DNA of 64,000 nt, taken from Arthrobacter sp. C2. GTDB lineage: Bacteria > Actinomycetota > Actinomycetes > Actinomycetales > Micrococcaceae. The notes below the pieces were generated by a model. It saw nothing but the letters and a program-made list of their open reading frames with translations. It did not search any database and was not told the DNA's origin. This document shows, one piece after another, positions 25,518 through 34,396 of this stretch. Both the position numbers and the translations under genes were made by a program. Within the stretch, counting starts at the first letter, position 1, and every line of letters begins with the position of its first letter. The DNA is taken from assembly GCA_024207135.1 (NCBI GenBank), contig CP042428.1, positions 2,604,001 to 2,668,000 of the forward strand, given 5' to 3'.

Positions 25518-26734
25518 GAGATCCTCTCCACGACCATTGCCATGCCCTGGCCGCCGCCCACACAGAGCGTGGCCAGGCCGAGGGAGCCGTCGGTGGTTTG
25601 CAGGCCATTGATGAGCGTTCCGACCAGTCGCGCGCCTGTGGCACCGAAGGGGTGGCCCAGGGCGATCGCCCCGCCGAAGGGGTTCACCTTTTCCGGGTCG
25701 GCACCGAGCTTCCGGACCACGGGCACCACCTGGGCCGCAAAGGCCTCATTCAGTTCGATGATGTCGATGTCGCCAATGGACAGACCCAAACGCGCCAGCA
25801 GGCGGGTGGATGCCTCCACCGGACCCAGGCCCATGATTTCCGGCGAGAGTCCGCTCGCGGCACTGCCCAGGATGCGGGCCAGCGGCTTCAATCCCAGTTC
25901 GCCCGCACGCTTGGCGCTCATCATCACCAGGGCCGATGCGCCATCATTGAGCGGGCTGGCGTTGCCCGCGGTCACGGTTCCGGATTCGTGAAACACCGGC
26001 TTGAGGCCGGAAAGCGCCTCCAACGTGGTTCCCGGGCGCGGGCCGTCATCGGAGCCCACCACGAGGCCGGAAGCCGTGGTCACCGGCACGATCTCTCGGG
26101 CAAAGTACCCGGAGCCGATCGCCTGTTCCGCCCGGAGCTGGGACTCGAGCGCCCATTCGTCCTGGTCCCGGCGCGTGGTGCCGGTTTGGCGGGCTACGAA
26201 CTCGGCGGTTTTGCCCATGGAGAGGGACACATCGGGAAGCTGCCCGGCTTCGCGGGGGTCAACCCACTGCTGTTCGGATTCGAACACCTCATCGGCATGT
26301 CGTGCCGCGGCAGCAAAGGCGGGGTGCGGGGACTCGAGCATCGGAGGTGTGGAGCTGGTCGATTCGACGCCCGCGACCAGGAATGCTTCCCCGTCGCCGG
26401 CCTTCACCGCTTGGGCCGCCATCGCGGTGGCCTGCAACGAGGAGGCGCAAAAGCGGTTGACCGTGACAGCCGGGACACTGTCCATTCCCCCCAACACCAT
26501 GACACGACGCCCGATATTGTCGCCTTGGGCACCTTGCGGGACCGCACAGCCCATGTAGGCGTCGGCAAACTCGGTGTGCTCCAGCTGCGGAATGCTCGCA
26601 AGCGCGCCACGGATGGCAGCCAATGCCAGGTCTTCGGGGCGTTCGGTGGCCAGCGATCCCTTGCGGGCCCGGCCGATCGGCGTCCTGCGGTAGGCGACGA
26701 TGACCGCGTCGTTCGGCGCGAGGGCGGTGTTCAC
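25514..26734 (-). CDS. Thiolase (acetyl-CoA acetyltransferase/3-oxoadipyl-CoA thiolase type)
   Basis: 406 aa with all thiolase marks: nucleophile C96 ([10 protein letters not shown]), [17 protein letters not shown] with the base His, and [11 protein letters not shown] with the second Cys. It begins at a GTG with AAAGGA 8-9 nt upstream. It splits a 3-ketoacyl-CoA, yielding acetyl-CoA; acetoacetyl-CoA from the synthetase at 2.2 kb is one possible substrate. Operator sequences lie about 140 bp upstream. Confidence 0.9.
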   Translation of the reverse strand: MNTALAPNDAVIVAYRRTPIGRARKGSLATERPEDLALAAIRGALASIPQLEHTEFADAYMGCAVPQGAQGDNIGRRVMVLGGMDSVPAVTVNRFCASSLQATAMAAQAVKAGDGEAFLVAGVESTSSTPPMLESPHPAFAAAARHADEVFESEQQWVDPREAGQLPDVSLSMGKTAEFVARQTGTTRRDQDEWALESQLRAEQAIGSGYFAREIVPVTTASGLVVGSDDGPRPGTTLEALSGLKPVFHESGTVTAGNASPLNDGASALVMMSAKRAGELGLKPLARILGSAASGLSPEIMGLGPVEASTRLLARLGLSIGDIDIIELNEAFAAQVVPVVRKLGADPEKVNPFGGAIALGHPFGATGARLVGTLINGLQTTDGSLGLATLCVGGGQGMAMVVERIS

Positions 26735-26872
26735 GATGATGGTTCCTTTCGTTGTCGACGTCCCCGCCTATCGGACAGGCTCCGCGGACAGGAAAAGAAT
26801 GAGGATTAGCACTGAGCAGCCAGGTGCACAACCGGCACTGCGGGTTTACTCATCCAACGTCACCTCGAATAT

Positions 26873-26890
26873 ATACGAACCGTATCGTAT
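26873..26890. promoter_or_regulatory. Operator before the thiolase-thioesterase unit
   Basis: ATACGA (26873-26878), 6 nt, TCGTAT (26885-26890): an exact inverted repeat that includes CGTATCGT (26881-26888). The rest of the 352-bp gap 26735-27086 (thiolase start to TetR stop) shows no gene. It could also hold the 3' end of the TetR transcript. Confidence 0.55.
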
Positions 26891-27086
26891 TGCACAAGGG
26901 TCATGCGCAACCGGAGCCGCCCCGACGGGCACCTGAAGCACGGGATCAAGGTTGACCGGGCTGGAAAAGCACGCTAGCCTCGTCGCGCGGATACTCGACC
27001 CGGCGCAATTCTTCCCCAGGATTGCAGGGCCAAGCCCCTGGCCTCGGGACCCGTGGAGCATTATAGATCCCGAGAAATTCCAGGAA

Positions 27087-27668
27087 TCACTTTCCGGCCG
27101 CGAGCCCCTCAAGTGCCGTCTGCATGATGGCACCGGTGACCTTGGCATCCAGGGTGCCGGACTGGAACAACAGCCGGAAGTAGATGGGCGCGTAGAGCAA
27201 TTCCGTGACTACCCGCGAATCGAGACCCTCGCGCATCGACCCTTCACTGATGGCCCGCTCAACCAAAGATTCAACGACCAGCGCTCGCGGGGTCCAGAAA
27301 TGCTTCTTGAACTCGGCCATGGTGGCCTCGTCCTGCTGGCACTCGCCAATAAGTTGGGCAACAAGCCGGCCCTCGCTACCCGCATAGACCTCTGCAAGCG
27401 ATGCCATGTGCTCGCGGAGCGCTTCGATCGCGGAAACATCCTCGCGCACCGGAGTGCGTGCGACGTGGTTGTCCAGGAACGTGTCGATCACCACGGCAAC
27501 CTTGCTCGACCACCACCTGTAGATGGTGGTCTTGCTGACGCCCGCTTCGCGGGCAATGCGCTCAATGGAGAGCTTCTGCACCGTAAATCCGTCCGACCCC
27601 GAGCCATCGAGCAACTTCATCGTTGCTTCCAAAACCGCCCGCCGACTGTCTTCGCTTCTAATTGCCAT
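27087..27668 (-). CDS. TetR-family repressor, likely local regulator of Region A
   Basis: 193 aa. The N-terminal DNA-binding domain (about 8-58) contains the HTH IERIAREAGVSKTTIYRWW; the C-terminal helical part is the ligand pocket and dimer interface. Sites of the ACGATACG family lie before it, before the divergent AraC gene, and before most operons from 2 to 27 kb. That a TetR dimer binds such 15-20 bp palindromes is family knowledge; that this protein is the one binding them is inference. Confidence 0.88.
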   Translation of the reverse strand: MAIRSEDSRRAVLEATMKLLDGSGSDGFTVQKLSIERIAREAGVSKTTIYRWWSSKVAVVIDTFLDNHVARTPVREDVSAIEALREHMASLAEVYAGSEGRLVAQLIGECQQDEATMAEFKKHFWTPRALVVESLVERAISEGSMREGLDSRVVTELLYAPIYFRLLFQSGTLDAKVTGAIMQTALEGLAAGK

Positions 27669-27696
27669 GCGTCAAACAATACGTGCCAAATCATCC

Positions 27697-27721
27697 AATA
27701 CGAAACGTACACGATCGTTTC
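27697..27721. promoter_or_regulatory. Operator before the TetR gene
   Basis: CAATACGAAACG followed by an 8-nt-spaced inverted repeat GAAACG (27702-27707) and CGTTTC (27716-27721), with the self-complementary ACGATCGT at 27711-27718. It lies 29-53 bp upstream of the TetR start, a typical autoregulatory position. Confidence 0.55.
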
Positions 27722-27963
27722 TGGGCAATTCTGCACCAGGGCATCGTGGGGCGGTCGTCACTGGCGGGTCAGCAAGTGCGTCCCACCCGACGAACACTGG
27801 AACAATCACACTCCGAGCGGGTCGAAGGCAATAAGTGCCCAACAGCCGCGGGAGGCATCCCCGAGGCGTCACGCCCAGAGTCGTGGCCTTGGGACTCTTG
27901 CCCGAGGCTCGTCGGCGGGATGACGTGACATCTTTGCATTGCACTGTGATGCGCCTTACACTC

Positions 27964-27990
27964 AATACGAAACGGATCGGTTCTTATTGG
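27964..27990. promoter_or_regulatory. Operator before the leader ORF and AraC gene
   Basis: A 27-bp imperfect palindrome running from CAATACGAA to TTCTTATTG (20 of 27 positions symmetric). It shares CAATACGAAACG with the TetR-gene site and ends 8 bp before the start of the short ORF at 27999. The remaining 27722-27963 shows nothing definite. Confidence 0.5.
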
Positions 27991-27998
27991 GAGGCATC

Positions 27999-28151
27999 GT
28001 GTCTGCATTTTTTGCCCCGGAGGTCGTGGAAGCAAAAAACCCAGCGAAGGCACTCGCGGTGGGCTCGGTTAGCGCCCACCGTTCCTTGCTTCGCGCGCAC
28101 CTGCCGGCCCCGCGGAACTCCCACCGAGCCTGCTTCGAGTTGGACCAATGA
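27999..28151 (+). CDS. Short 50-codon ORF coupled to the AraC gene
   Basis: A GTG with GGGAGG about 5 nt before it opens a 50-codon frame whose TGA overlaps the ATG of the AraC gene (ATGA). The AraC gene itself has only a weak ribosome site, so translation may depend on this leader. The product (VSAFFAPEVVEAKNPAKAL...) has no recognised domain. It could be a small protein or just a coupling leader. Confidence 0.4.
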   Translation: MSAFFAPEVVEAKNPAKALAVGSVSAHRSLLRAHLPAPRNSHRACFELDQ

Positions 28152-29083
28152 CTTCCGTGCTCGACACCCGGACGGTTCCCGCTGCCGACCGCCGGGACTA
28201 CTGGTCCGCAGGGATCGCCGAACGCTTCTTTCCGATGGAGGTCGAATCGGTCGGGGCCTCTTCCTTCGAGGCCCGCCTGGCCGGGGGCCAGATGGGACAG
28301 GTCGGGGTCCAGTCCATCCAAGGACTTGCACACCGGGTGGCGCGGACGCAACGGATGATCGCCACCGCCGATCCCGAGTGCATCCTGCTTTATTTAATGG
28401 CCAAGGGCGAGATCCAGATCGAGCAGGACGAGCGCAGCTGTGCCCTTCGCCCTGGCGACATTGCTTGCCAGGATACGTCGCGGCCTTCCACTTTTGAGGG
28501 GCGGGAGGGCTTCGAGGTGCTCGTCTTCAGCATTCCCAAAATGTTCATCGGGGCGCCGGCCGAGGGCATTGCCCGGCGTTCGGCGACTCGGGTGGAAACA
28601 GGTCGCGGACGGCTCACCGGTCCGGCAATTCCATTCCTCGCGCAGCTCGCCCGGACCACCACAATCGGCGGCGGGTTCTCGGGTCCTGACGGCGAAGCCG
28701 CGGCGGACATGATGTTGCCCCTGCTGCGGAGCATGTATGCCACACAAGAGACTGCCGATCCGCGCTCCCGCCCTGCGGCACTGCTCGCTCGCATGCAGCG
28801 GTACGCGATGGAGAACCTGCACGACCCGGAACTCGGACCCGAGTCAATCGCACAGGCCCACTATGTCTCAACGCGCTATGTGCACAAGATCTTTGCATCC
28901 TCCGGCACCGCGGTGTCATCCTGGATCCGCGAACGCCGATTTGAAGGTGCCGTGAACGAGTTGCGCCGATCCCCGGAAACGACGATCGCGACCGTCGCGA
29001 CGAGGTGGGGATACCGACATCCGGCGAGCTTCAGCCGGGCGTTCCGCGAGGTCCACGGTTGCGCTCCGCGCGATGCACGGTAG
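28148..29083 (+). CDS. AraC-family regulator (NphR/FeaR-like layout)
   Basis: 311 aa. An N-terminal AraC-binding-like domain (YWSAGIAERFFPMEV, LYLMAKGEIQIEQDERSCAL, GDIACQDTSRP) is followed by two C-terminal HTHs (about 215-310: PESIAQAHYVSTRYVHKIF and ATVATRWGYRHPASFSRAFR). Proteins of this layout activate genes for phenolic and aromatic amine oxidation. It points towards the vanillyl-alcohol-oxidase-type gene at 29150, whose promoter carries a large palindrome, and is a candidate to act there. Confidence 0.88.
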   Translation: MTSVLDTRTVPAADRRDYWSAGIAERFFPMEVESVGASSFEARLAGGQMGQVGVQSIQGLAHRVARTQRMIATADPECILLYLMAKGEIQIEQDERSCALRPGDIACQDTSRPSTFEGREGFEVLVFSIPKMFIGAPAEGIARRSATRVETGRGRLTGPAIPFLAQLARTTTIGGGFSGPDGEAAADMMLPLLRSMYATQETADPRSRPAALLARMQRYAMENLHDPELGPESIAQAHYVSTRYVHKIFASSGTAVSSWIRERRFEGAVNELRRSPETTIATVATRWGYRHPASFSRAFREVHGCAPRDAR

Positions 29084-29102
29084 CTGCCACTATCGGCATA
29101 AA

Positions 29103-29132
29103 GCTCCCCGCCCAGTTGAAGGGGCGGGGAGC
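29103..29132. terminator. Bidirectional terminator
   Basis: An 11-bp GC stem (29103-29113 and 29122-29132) with an 8-nt loop between the convergent AraC and flavoprotein stops. A short TTCT follows on the plus strand. Confidence 0.8.
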
Positions 29133-29149
29133 CTTCTAGCCTGACGCGA

Positions 29150-30766
29150 TCACACCTGCTGCGGGAAGCCGGCCTCGCGCAGCCGGGTACCCCAGATCCC
29201 CGACTTGCCCGGGGCAATGATCCCGTTCGGGTCAAGGGTGTCCTTGATCTGCTCATTGAAGCGGCGCAGCGCGTGGTCGTTGAAGCCGAACTGCTCGGCC
29301 GCCAGGTCCATGAAGGACAGGTGCGCCCGGTACTCGCCGTAGCCGCGCTTGCCGGCCTCGGCCACCATGCGCTTGGCCAGGGCGTACGCATTGGCGACCT
29401 GTTCGGGGTTCTTCGTGTCGAAGGCGATTACGTTGATGAACGTGGTGGACCGCGCATTGATCGGAAGCATGCCTCCGAGGAAATCGAGGCCCGCCTCGGC
29501 GCACATTTCCCTCATCATCTTCTGGGCGGCGATCGCGTTCTTGCCGGTGAGCGGGATGACCGGCGAGAAGTCGACGTGGCCGCCTTCCTCGCCGCCGGAC
29601 CAGCCCGCCATCTTGTACAGGTCCTGGCTCGGCACCCCGATCTGCACCCGCTCGTGCGGGTTGGGCAGCGTCTCCCACGCCTCTTTCCCGTGCTTCTGGC
29701 CCACCAGGTCCACGGAAGGGATCTGCAGGAAGCGCGCCTCAAGCTTGGCGAAGTTGTGGTCGACCACTGCTTCGTCGCCGTAGAGCGCGAAGCGCATCAT
29801 CCAGCGGCCAAGGCCCATCTCCTTGGCGATCTTGTCGATGACCTCCTCCGGCATCGGGCCCTCGCCGGTGTACCACTCGGCGCGCGTGGTGAGCATCGAG
29901 GCCATGCACAGCGTGTTGGACAGCTGCGGGCGCATGTCGATGGTGCCGTCGAGCATGAGCTCGCGCAGCGCATCGACCACCGCAGGCATCTGCTCCTCGT
30001 CCCAGACGCGCAGCCACAGCGGCATGTACGTCTCGGGCTTTGGCATGAGCCAGTAGCCCATCTTGGTGACGATGCCGTAGTTGGACTGCATGAACATCTC
30101 GGTGGAGGTCGGGCCCAGGCCCCGCTTGTACAGCGGCCAGGTCGGGTTGTTGTCCATGGCGCCGGAGCCGGTGCGCATCAGGTCCCCGTTCGGCAGCACC
30201 ACCTCGAACCCGCAGTGCGAGGCCTGATCGATCGAGTACGGCATGTAGGTCAGGCCGTGTTCCAGGGTGTTGGAGACGACGCCTCCCCATCCGATGTCCA
30301 CGATGGAGGCCACCAGGTTGTGCCCGCCGGCCTCGATCGCATCATGCAGGTCGTACCAGCTCACCCCCGGCTCCACGATCGCGTAGCCGAGTTCCTCGTT
30401 GATCTCCAGGACCTTGTTCATCTCGCGGAAGGAAAGCATCACCGATCCGCGGACCTGCGGCGCCGCCCCGCCGTAGCCATTGTTCTTGCCGCGGCCGATG
30501 GGCCAGAGCGGAACGCGGTACTGGTTGGCGATCCGCACGATCGCTTGGACGTCCTCGGTGCTGCGGGGGCTGACGACACCGGAGGGAACATTCGTGGCGG
30601 TTCCCGGAACCTGGAAGGGGTCCTGGAAGTCTTCAAGGGATGCGGCATCGGTGGCCACATTCTCGGCGCCGATGGCCTCGGCGAACGCGGCGAAGGCCGC
30701 CTCGAGGTCGTCCTCGGTGACGCCGGGAGGGAGCGGGCGGGTCGAGGTCGCGGATGTGTTGCTCAT
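29150..30766 (-). CDS. Vanillyl-alcohol oxidase/4-cresol dehydrogenase-type flavoprotein (eugenol-oxidase-like)
   Basis: 538 aa. The PCMH-type FAD domain is N-terminal (PLWPIGRGKNNGYGGAAPQV near 92-111, AIVEPGVSWYDLHDAIE, IGWGGVVSNTLEHG), and the substrate cap domain follows, with PNGIIAPGKSGIW at the end. Length and motifs fit the VAO/EugO group, which oxidises para-substituted phenols such as eugenol, vanillyl alcohol and 4-alkylphenols through quinone methides. The covalent FAD residue cannot be assigned with certainty. AGGAGAT precedes the ATG. It can feed phenolic alcohols, aldehydes or ketones into the clusters downstream. Confidence 0.9.
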   Translation of the reverse strand: MSNTSATSTRPLPPGVTEDDLEAAFAAFAEAIGAENVATDAASLEDFQDPFQVPGTATNVPSGVVSPRSTEDVQAIVRIANQYRVPLWPIGRGKNNGYGGAAPQVRGSVMLSFREMNKVLEINEELGYAIVEPGVSWYDLHDAIEAGGHNLVASIVDIGWGGVVSNTLEHGLTYMPYSIDQASHCGFEVVLPNGDLMRTGSGAMDNNPTWPLYKRGLGPTSTEMFMQSNYGIVTKMGYWLMPKPETYMPLWLRVWDEEQMPAVVDALRELMLDGTIDMRPQLSNTLCMASMLTTRAEWYTGEGPMPEEVIDKIAKEMGLGRWMMRFALYGDEAVVDHNFAKLEARFLQIPSVDLVGQKHGKEAWETLPNPHERVQIGVPSQDLYKMAGWSGGEEGGHVDFSPVIPLTGKNAIAAQKMMREMCAEAGLDFLGGMLPINARSTTFINVIAFDTKNPEQVANAYALAKRMVAEAGKRGYGEYRAHLSFMDLAAEQFGFNDHALRRFNEQIKDTLDPNGIIAPGKSGIWGTRLREAGFPQQV

Positions 30767-30852
30767 CTTGTCTTATCTCCTACGTGCTGCGGTGTGGGTG
30801 TGGTGCGTGTCACCCATCGTGCGCGACTTTGTCTCCGCATTCGATAGCCACG

Positions 30853-30904
30853 GGGCGATGGTGCAGTTCGTGCACAGAAGTGTGCGCGAACTGCACCGTC
30901 GCCC
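30853..30904. promoter_or_regulatory. Large palindrome in the flavoprotein/SDR divergent promoter
   Basis: Arms 30853-30876 and 30881-30904 pair over 24 bp with two mismatches and a 4-nt loop. Each arm itself contains a GTGCA/TGCAC-like inverted repeat around AGTTCG. It lies between divergent starts (30766 and 30984), so an operator for a dimer of dimers is more likely than a terminator. The AraC product at 28.1 kb is a candidate binder. Confidence 0.6.
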
Positions 30905-30983
30905 GGCCGAGGTCTCCTCCCCACTGCCTGGTGTGGTTGCATGGGGCCACTGGGATAAGACGAAATTGAATGGAGAAGGAACC

Positions 30984-31760
30984 ATGGCTGGTGGCCGCCT
31001 TGAAGGAAAAGTTGTCCTGTTGACTGGCATTGGAGGCGGCATGGGCCGGGAGACCGCCCGCTTGTTCGCGTCCCAGGGAGCAACGCTCGTCGGCTGCGAT
31101 CTCGACGCCGCCGGGGCCGCGGAAACAGTGAGGCTCATCGAGGCCGAGGGTGGATCGATCGATTCAAGTGCGCCGGTGGACCTGGGCAATCGGGAGGAGA
31201 TCGACGCCTGGGTTGAGCGCGCGGTGGAACGCCACGGTCGCATCGACGTGCTCTACAACAACGCCAGCAAGCCCAAATTCGCACCGTTCGCACAGATGAG
31301 CGGGGCGGATTACCGCTTCACCATCCAGAACGAGTTGGACCTGGTCTGGCACGCCTGCCAGGCGGCCTGGCCGCACCTGGCCAAGGTTGGCGGGGCCATC
31401 GTGAACATCGGCTCCGTCGCCGGGGTCCAGGGCGCCCGGGCACTGCCGCAGGCAGCCCACGCTGCGGCCAAGGGGGCGGTCATCGCCCTGACCCGGCAAC
31501 TCGCCGCAGAAGGCGTGGCCGCCGGGGTCCGGGTCAACTGCGTGAGCCCCGGGGTCATGGCAACCCCGCCGGTGCTGGCCATGTTTGAGGAGTTCGGCGA
31601 GAACGCACCCGTCGCACCGATCCTCGAGCGCACGATCGACGGAAAGCCCGGGGATCCGCTGGCCGTTGCCTACGCAGGTCTTTACCTCGCCTCCGACGAG
31701 GCCAAATGGGTTACCGGATCCCACCTCGTCGTGGACGGCGGGGCGCACGCGGTGATGTAG
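30984..31760 (+). CDS. Short-chain dehydrogenase/reductase with His in place of the catalytic Tyr
   Basis: 258 aa classical-SDR fold. The cofactor loop TGIGGGMGRETA, the acidic CDLDA stretch favouring NAD(H), YNNASKP, the NIGSVAG serine and the end VTGSHLVVDGGAHAVM are present. The YxxxK motif reads HAAAK in QAAHAAAKGA, so the usual proton-donor Tyr is missing. GAAGGA precedes the ATG. A near-identical but broken copy lies at 59804. The shared His shows this is a lineage trait, not an error. It may act on phenolic alcohols from the divergent flavoprotein, by inference. Confidence 0.82.
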   Translation: MAGGRLEGKVVLLTGIGGGMGRETARLFASQGATLVGCDLDAAGAAETVRLIEAEGGSIDSSAPVDLGNREEIDAWVERAVERHGRIDVLYNNASKPKFAPFAQMSGADYRFTIQNELDLVWHACQAAWPHLAKVGGAIVNIGSVAGVQGARALPQAAHAAAKGAVIALTRQLAAEGVAAGVRVNCVSPGVMATPPVLAMFEEFGENAPVAPILERTIDGKPGDPLAVAYAGLYLASDEAKWVTGSHLVVDGGAHAVM

Positions 31761-31948
31761 CTGCTCTCGGCTGCCAATGTGCCGTATCCGCACACCTGGG
31801 CAGAATGAAGACCAACTCCCTGCGTGCGCAAATTCTTCACCCGGCAGCTGCCGAGCCCTGCACCGCGTCCGACTTCTCGTCCATTGGAAGAATCTATGGC
31901 AGTCGCCAGGAGCCGGAGACCGCGCATGCGGTGTCCGGCACCTGGCGA

Positions 31949-33136
31949 TTACCTGCCGATGTCGATGACGTCCAAGTCGCGCCCGACGACCATTCGCCCC
32001 TTGAATCCCTCGGCACAGGCGGCCCACACCGACTCGGGCTGGATCACCGGGACCAGGTGGGAAAGCACCAGGGTGTCCACGTTGGCCTGGGCCGCAATCG
32101 ATCCGACCTCCGTCTTCAGCGTATGCGCCTGCACGAGGTGCTGGTAGAGGCCTTCCTCCGCCTCGCTTCGCGGGACGGGGAACAGCTTCGCGGCCCAGTC
32201 CTCGTCGATCACCTCGTGCACCAGCACGTCCGCATTCCTGGCCAGGCGCACCAGGTTCGGGCACTTGGCCGTGTCGCCGGAGAACACCACGGATCCGTCG
32301 TCGGTGTCGAAGCGGTAGGCCAGCGCGGGGAACACGGGAGCGTGGTTCACCAGCGTCGCGGAGACCTTCACCCGCTCGTCCTCATAGAAGGTGAACGGTT
32401 TCATGGCCGGCGCCGGAGTGCCGTTGGGATCGCCCAGGTACCGCTCCGGGACCGGGACATCCTTGGCCTCCCACAGCTGGGTCGGCACCGGCTTCCGGTT
32501 GTCGAAGATCCTGTCGTTGAGGTCCGTGGCAAACAGCTGCATCATCAGCTCGCCCATTTCCCGGGTGCCGGGTGTCGGGTTCCCGGGGCTGACCGGGGAT
32601 GGTAAGGGGCCCGTGCCGAACAGCGGGGGAAGAGCCCCGCGGTTGCCCGGTCCCCAGACGGGGATCTTCTTCACGCTCTGCAGACCGTTGTAGAGCCCGT
32701 TGACCAACACGTTGTTCAGATCCACCACATGGTCCGAATGCAGGTGGGTCAGAAAAATCCCCGCCAGGGCGTCGAGCGGCCCGTCCAGTGCCGTATTGCT
32801 TTCGGGTCCCAGGTTGGCCTTATGCAGTTGGCTGAGGACCCCGTGACCGGCGTCAATCAGGTAGTACCTGTCCCCGACGACCAAGGCGGACGCAATTCCC
32901 GCTGTCTCATTGCCGGGAAAGATTGCAGGCCCGCCGGCGGTCCCCAGCAACACCAGCCTGGTCCTGGAGCCACGGGACTTCGGGGGTCCGAACTTGCGGC
33001 GGGCTTTGCCCGCGCCACTGGCTTCGGCCGGGGCAGCGGCACCCAGCGCAAGGCCGGCCGCACCAAGCCCCAGGCCAGCCATCAGGCGGCGGCGGCCGAT
33101 CCCGGAGCGCATTTCGGTGGGCAGGTCAACACACAT
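31949..33136 (-). CDS. Tat-exported metallo-beta-lactamase-fold hydrolase
   Basis: About 395 aa. A twin-arginine signal (GIGRRRLMAGLGLGAAGLAL, near residues 12-31) precedes the MBL domain, where FLTHLHSDHVVDL is the HxHxDH zinc motif, VVFSGDTAKCPN a further ligand and LVLSHLVP the last His. The start at 33136 has AAAGGA 6 nt away; the longer open frame lacks a signal at its N-terminus. Exported MBL hydrolases act on lactones, phosphoesters or sulfoesters; the substrate is unknown. A cytoplasmic homologue is at 62625. The 315-bp gap upstream (33137-33451) shows no gene or clear motif. Confidence 0.85.
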   Translation of the reverse strand: MCVDLPTEMRSGIGRRRLMAGLGLGAAGLALGAAAPAEASGAGKARRKFGPPKSRGSRTRLVLLGTAGGPAIFPGNETAGIASALVVGDRYYLIDAGHGVLSQLHKANLGPESNTALDGPLDALAGIFLTHLHSDHVVDLNNVLVNGLYNGLQSVKKIPVWGPGNRGALPPLFGTGPLPSPVSPGNPTPGTREMGELMMQLFATDLNDRIFDNRKPVPTQLWEAKDVPVPERYLGDPNGTPAPAMKPFTFYEDERVKVSATLVNHAPVFPALAYRFDTDDGSVVFSGDTAKCPNLVRLARNADVLVHEVIDEDWAAKLFPVPRSEAEEGLYQHLVQAHTLKTEVGSIAAQANVDTLVLSHLVPVIQPESVWAACAEGFKGRMVVGRDLDVIDIGR

Positions 33137-33451
33137 GGGCATTCCTTTGATTGGAGGATTGAGTCGCAAGGGCGTCGTTGGTATGACATTCAGCGAGAAC
33201 TGGTGGATTGACCGCACGATGCGGAAGGATGCCGTGGCCGGCGCGTTGCAATGCTGGTTTGCCGGGTTCGCCGTTACATCGGTGGCTTGAGTTGACCCTG
33301 TCCCTGAGGAGAACTCGGCCGTCCGAAGAAAATGCTTGCAGCAAGGAATCAAGGCCTGGATCCGCAGCAAGCGGGGCGGCGAAGGTAGCCGATTCGCCCC
33401 CGTCTCCAACCACGGCAGAAATAGTTCTTGCTCCCCGGCCGAGAATCCCGG

Positions 33452-34345
33452 TCACGTCTTGTCCAGTCCCAGCACCCGCACCGCGTTGTCCTTGAGGATC
33501 AGCGGGCGGACCTCGTCCTTCAGCGGCAGCTGCGCGAAGGCGCGAAGCCACTTCTCCGGGGTGATCAGCGGGTAGTCGGTCCCGAAGAGCACCTTGGTGG
33601 AGAGCACGTTGTTGCTCATCTTCACCAGCGACTCCGGGAAGTACTTCGGGCTCCAGCCCGAGAGGTCGATGAAAACGTTGGCCTTGTGCGTGGCGATCGA
33701 GTTGGCCTCGTCCTGCCAGGGCACCGAGGGGTGCGCCATGATGATCGTCAGGTTCGGGAAGTCCGCGGCCACATCGTCAAGCAGCAGCGGGTTGGAATAG
33801 CGCAGCTTGATGCCGCGCCCGCCGGGAAGCCCGGCGCCCATCCCGTTCTGCCCGGTGTGGAAGATGCACGGCAGGCCGATCTCCTCAAGGGCCGCCCACA
33901 GCGGGTGGAACTCCTGGCTTGAGGGGTCAAAGCCCTGCAGCGAGGGGTGGAACTTGAAGCCGCGCACCCCGAGCTGCTCCGCCTGGCGGCGCGCCTCGGT
34001 GATCGCGCCCGGGCCGGTGCGCGGGTCCACCGAGCCGAAGGGGATCAGCACGTCGTTGTGCCGCGCGGCCCCGGCGACCAAGTCGTCGATGGAGTTCGGC
34101 GCGTGGCCCAGCGCGGTGCGCGCGTCCACGGTGAACAGCACCGCGGCCATCTTCGCCTCGCGGTAGACCTGCGCAATGCGGTCCACCGAGGGGGTGCGCT
34201 CCGCGGACTTGAAGTACGCGGCGGAGGCCTCGAAGAGGTCCTCGGGCATGGCCTTGTGCCCGTGCCCGTCGACCTCGAGGTGCACGTGCATGTCGATTGC
34301 GGTGACCGCGTCGAGATCGATCCTGGACTCGTAGCGAACACTCAT
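33452..34345 (-). CDS. Amidohydrolase (amidohydrolase_2 family)
   Basis: About 297 aa TIM-barrel metal enzyme: DMHVHLE is the HxH metal motif, RGFKFHPSLQGFDP, CIFHTGQN and IIMAHPSVPW carry further His residues, and FGTDYPL the catalytic Asp. The family includes decarboxylases such as gamma-resorcylate and ACMS decarboxylase. The chosen start (34345) has GGAGA 13 nt upstream; ATGs at 34381 and 34384 are alternatives. It is last in the alkylphenol operon, 51 bp after the ALDH, in the place where creB would stand by gene order. That equivalence is not certain. Confidence 0.8.
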   Translation of the reverse strand: MSVRYESRIDLDAVTAIDMHVHLEVDGHGHKAMPEDLFEASAAYFKSAERTPSVDRIAQVYREAKMAAVLFTVDARTALGHAPNSIDDLVAGAARHNDVLIPFGSVDPRTGPGAITEARRQAEQLGVRGFKFHPSLQGFDPSSQEFHPLWAALEEIGLPCIFHTGQNGMGAGLPGGRGIKLRYSNPLLLDDVAADFPNLTIIMAHPSVPWQDEANSIATHKANVFIDLSGWSPKYFPESLVKMSNNVLSTKVLFGTDYPLITPEKWLRAFAQLPLKDEVRPLILKDNAVRVLGLDKT

Positions 34346-34396
34346 ATTTGCCGTGTCACTTTCTCCGTGATTGTTGGGCATCATCTTGCCACGCCG

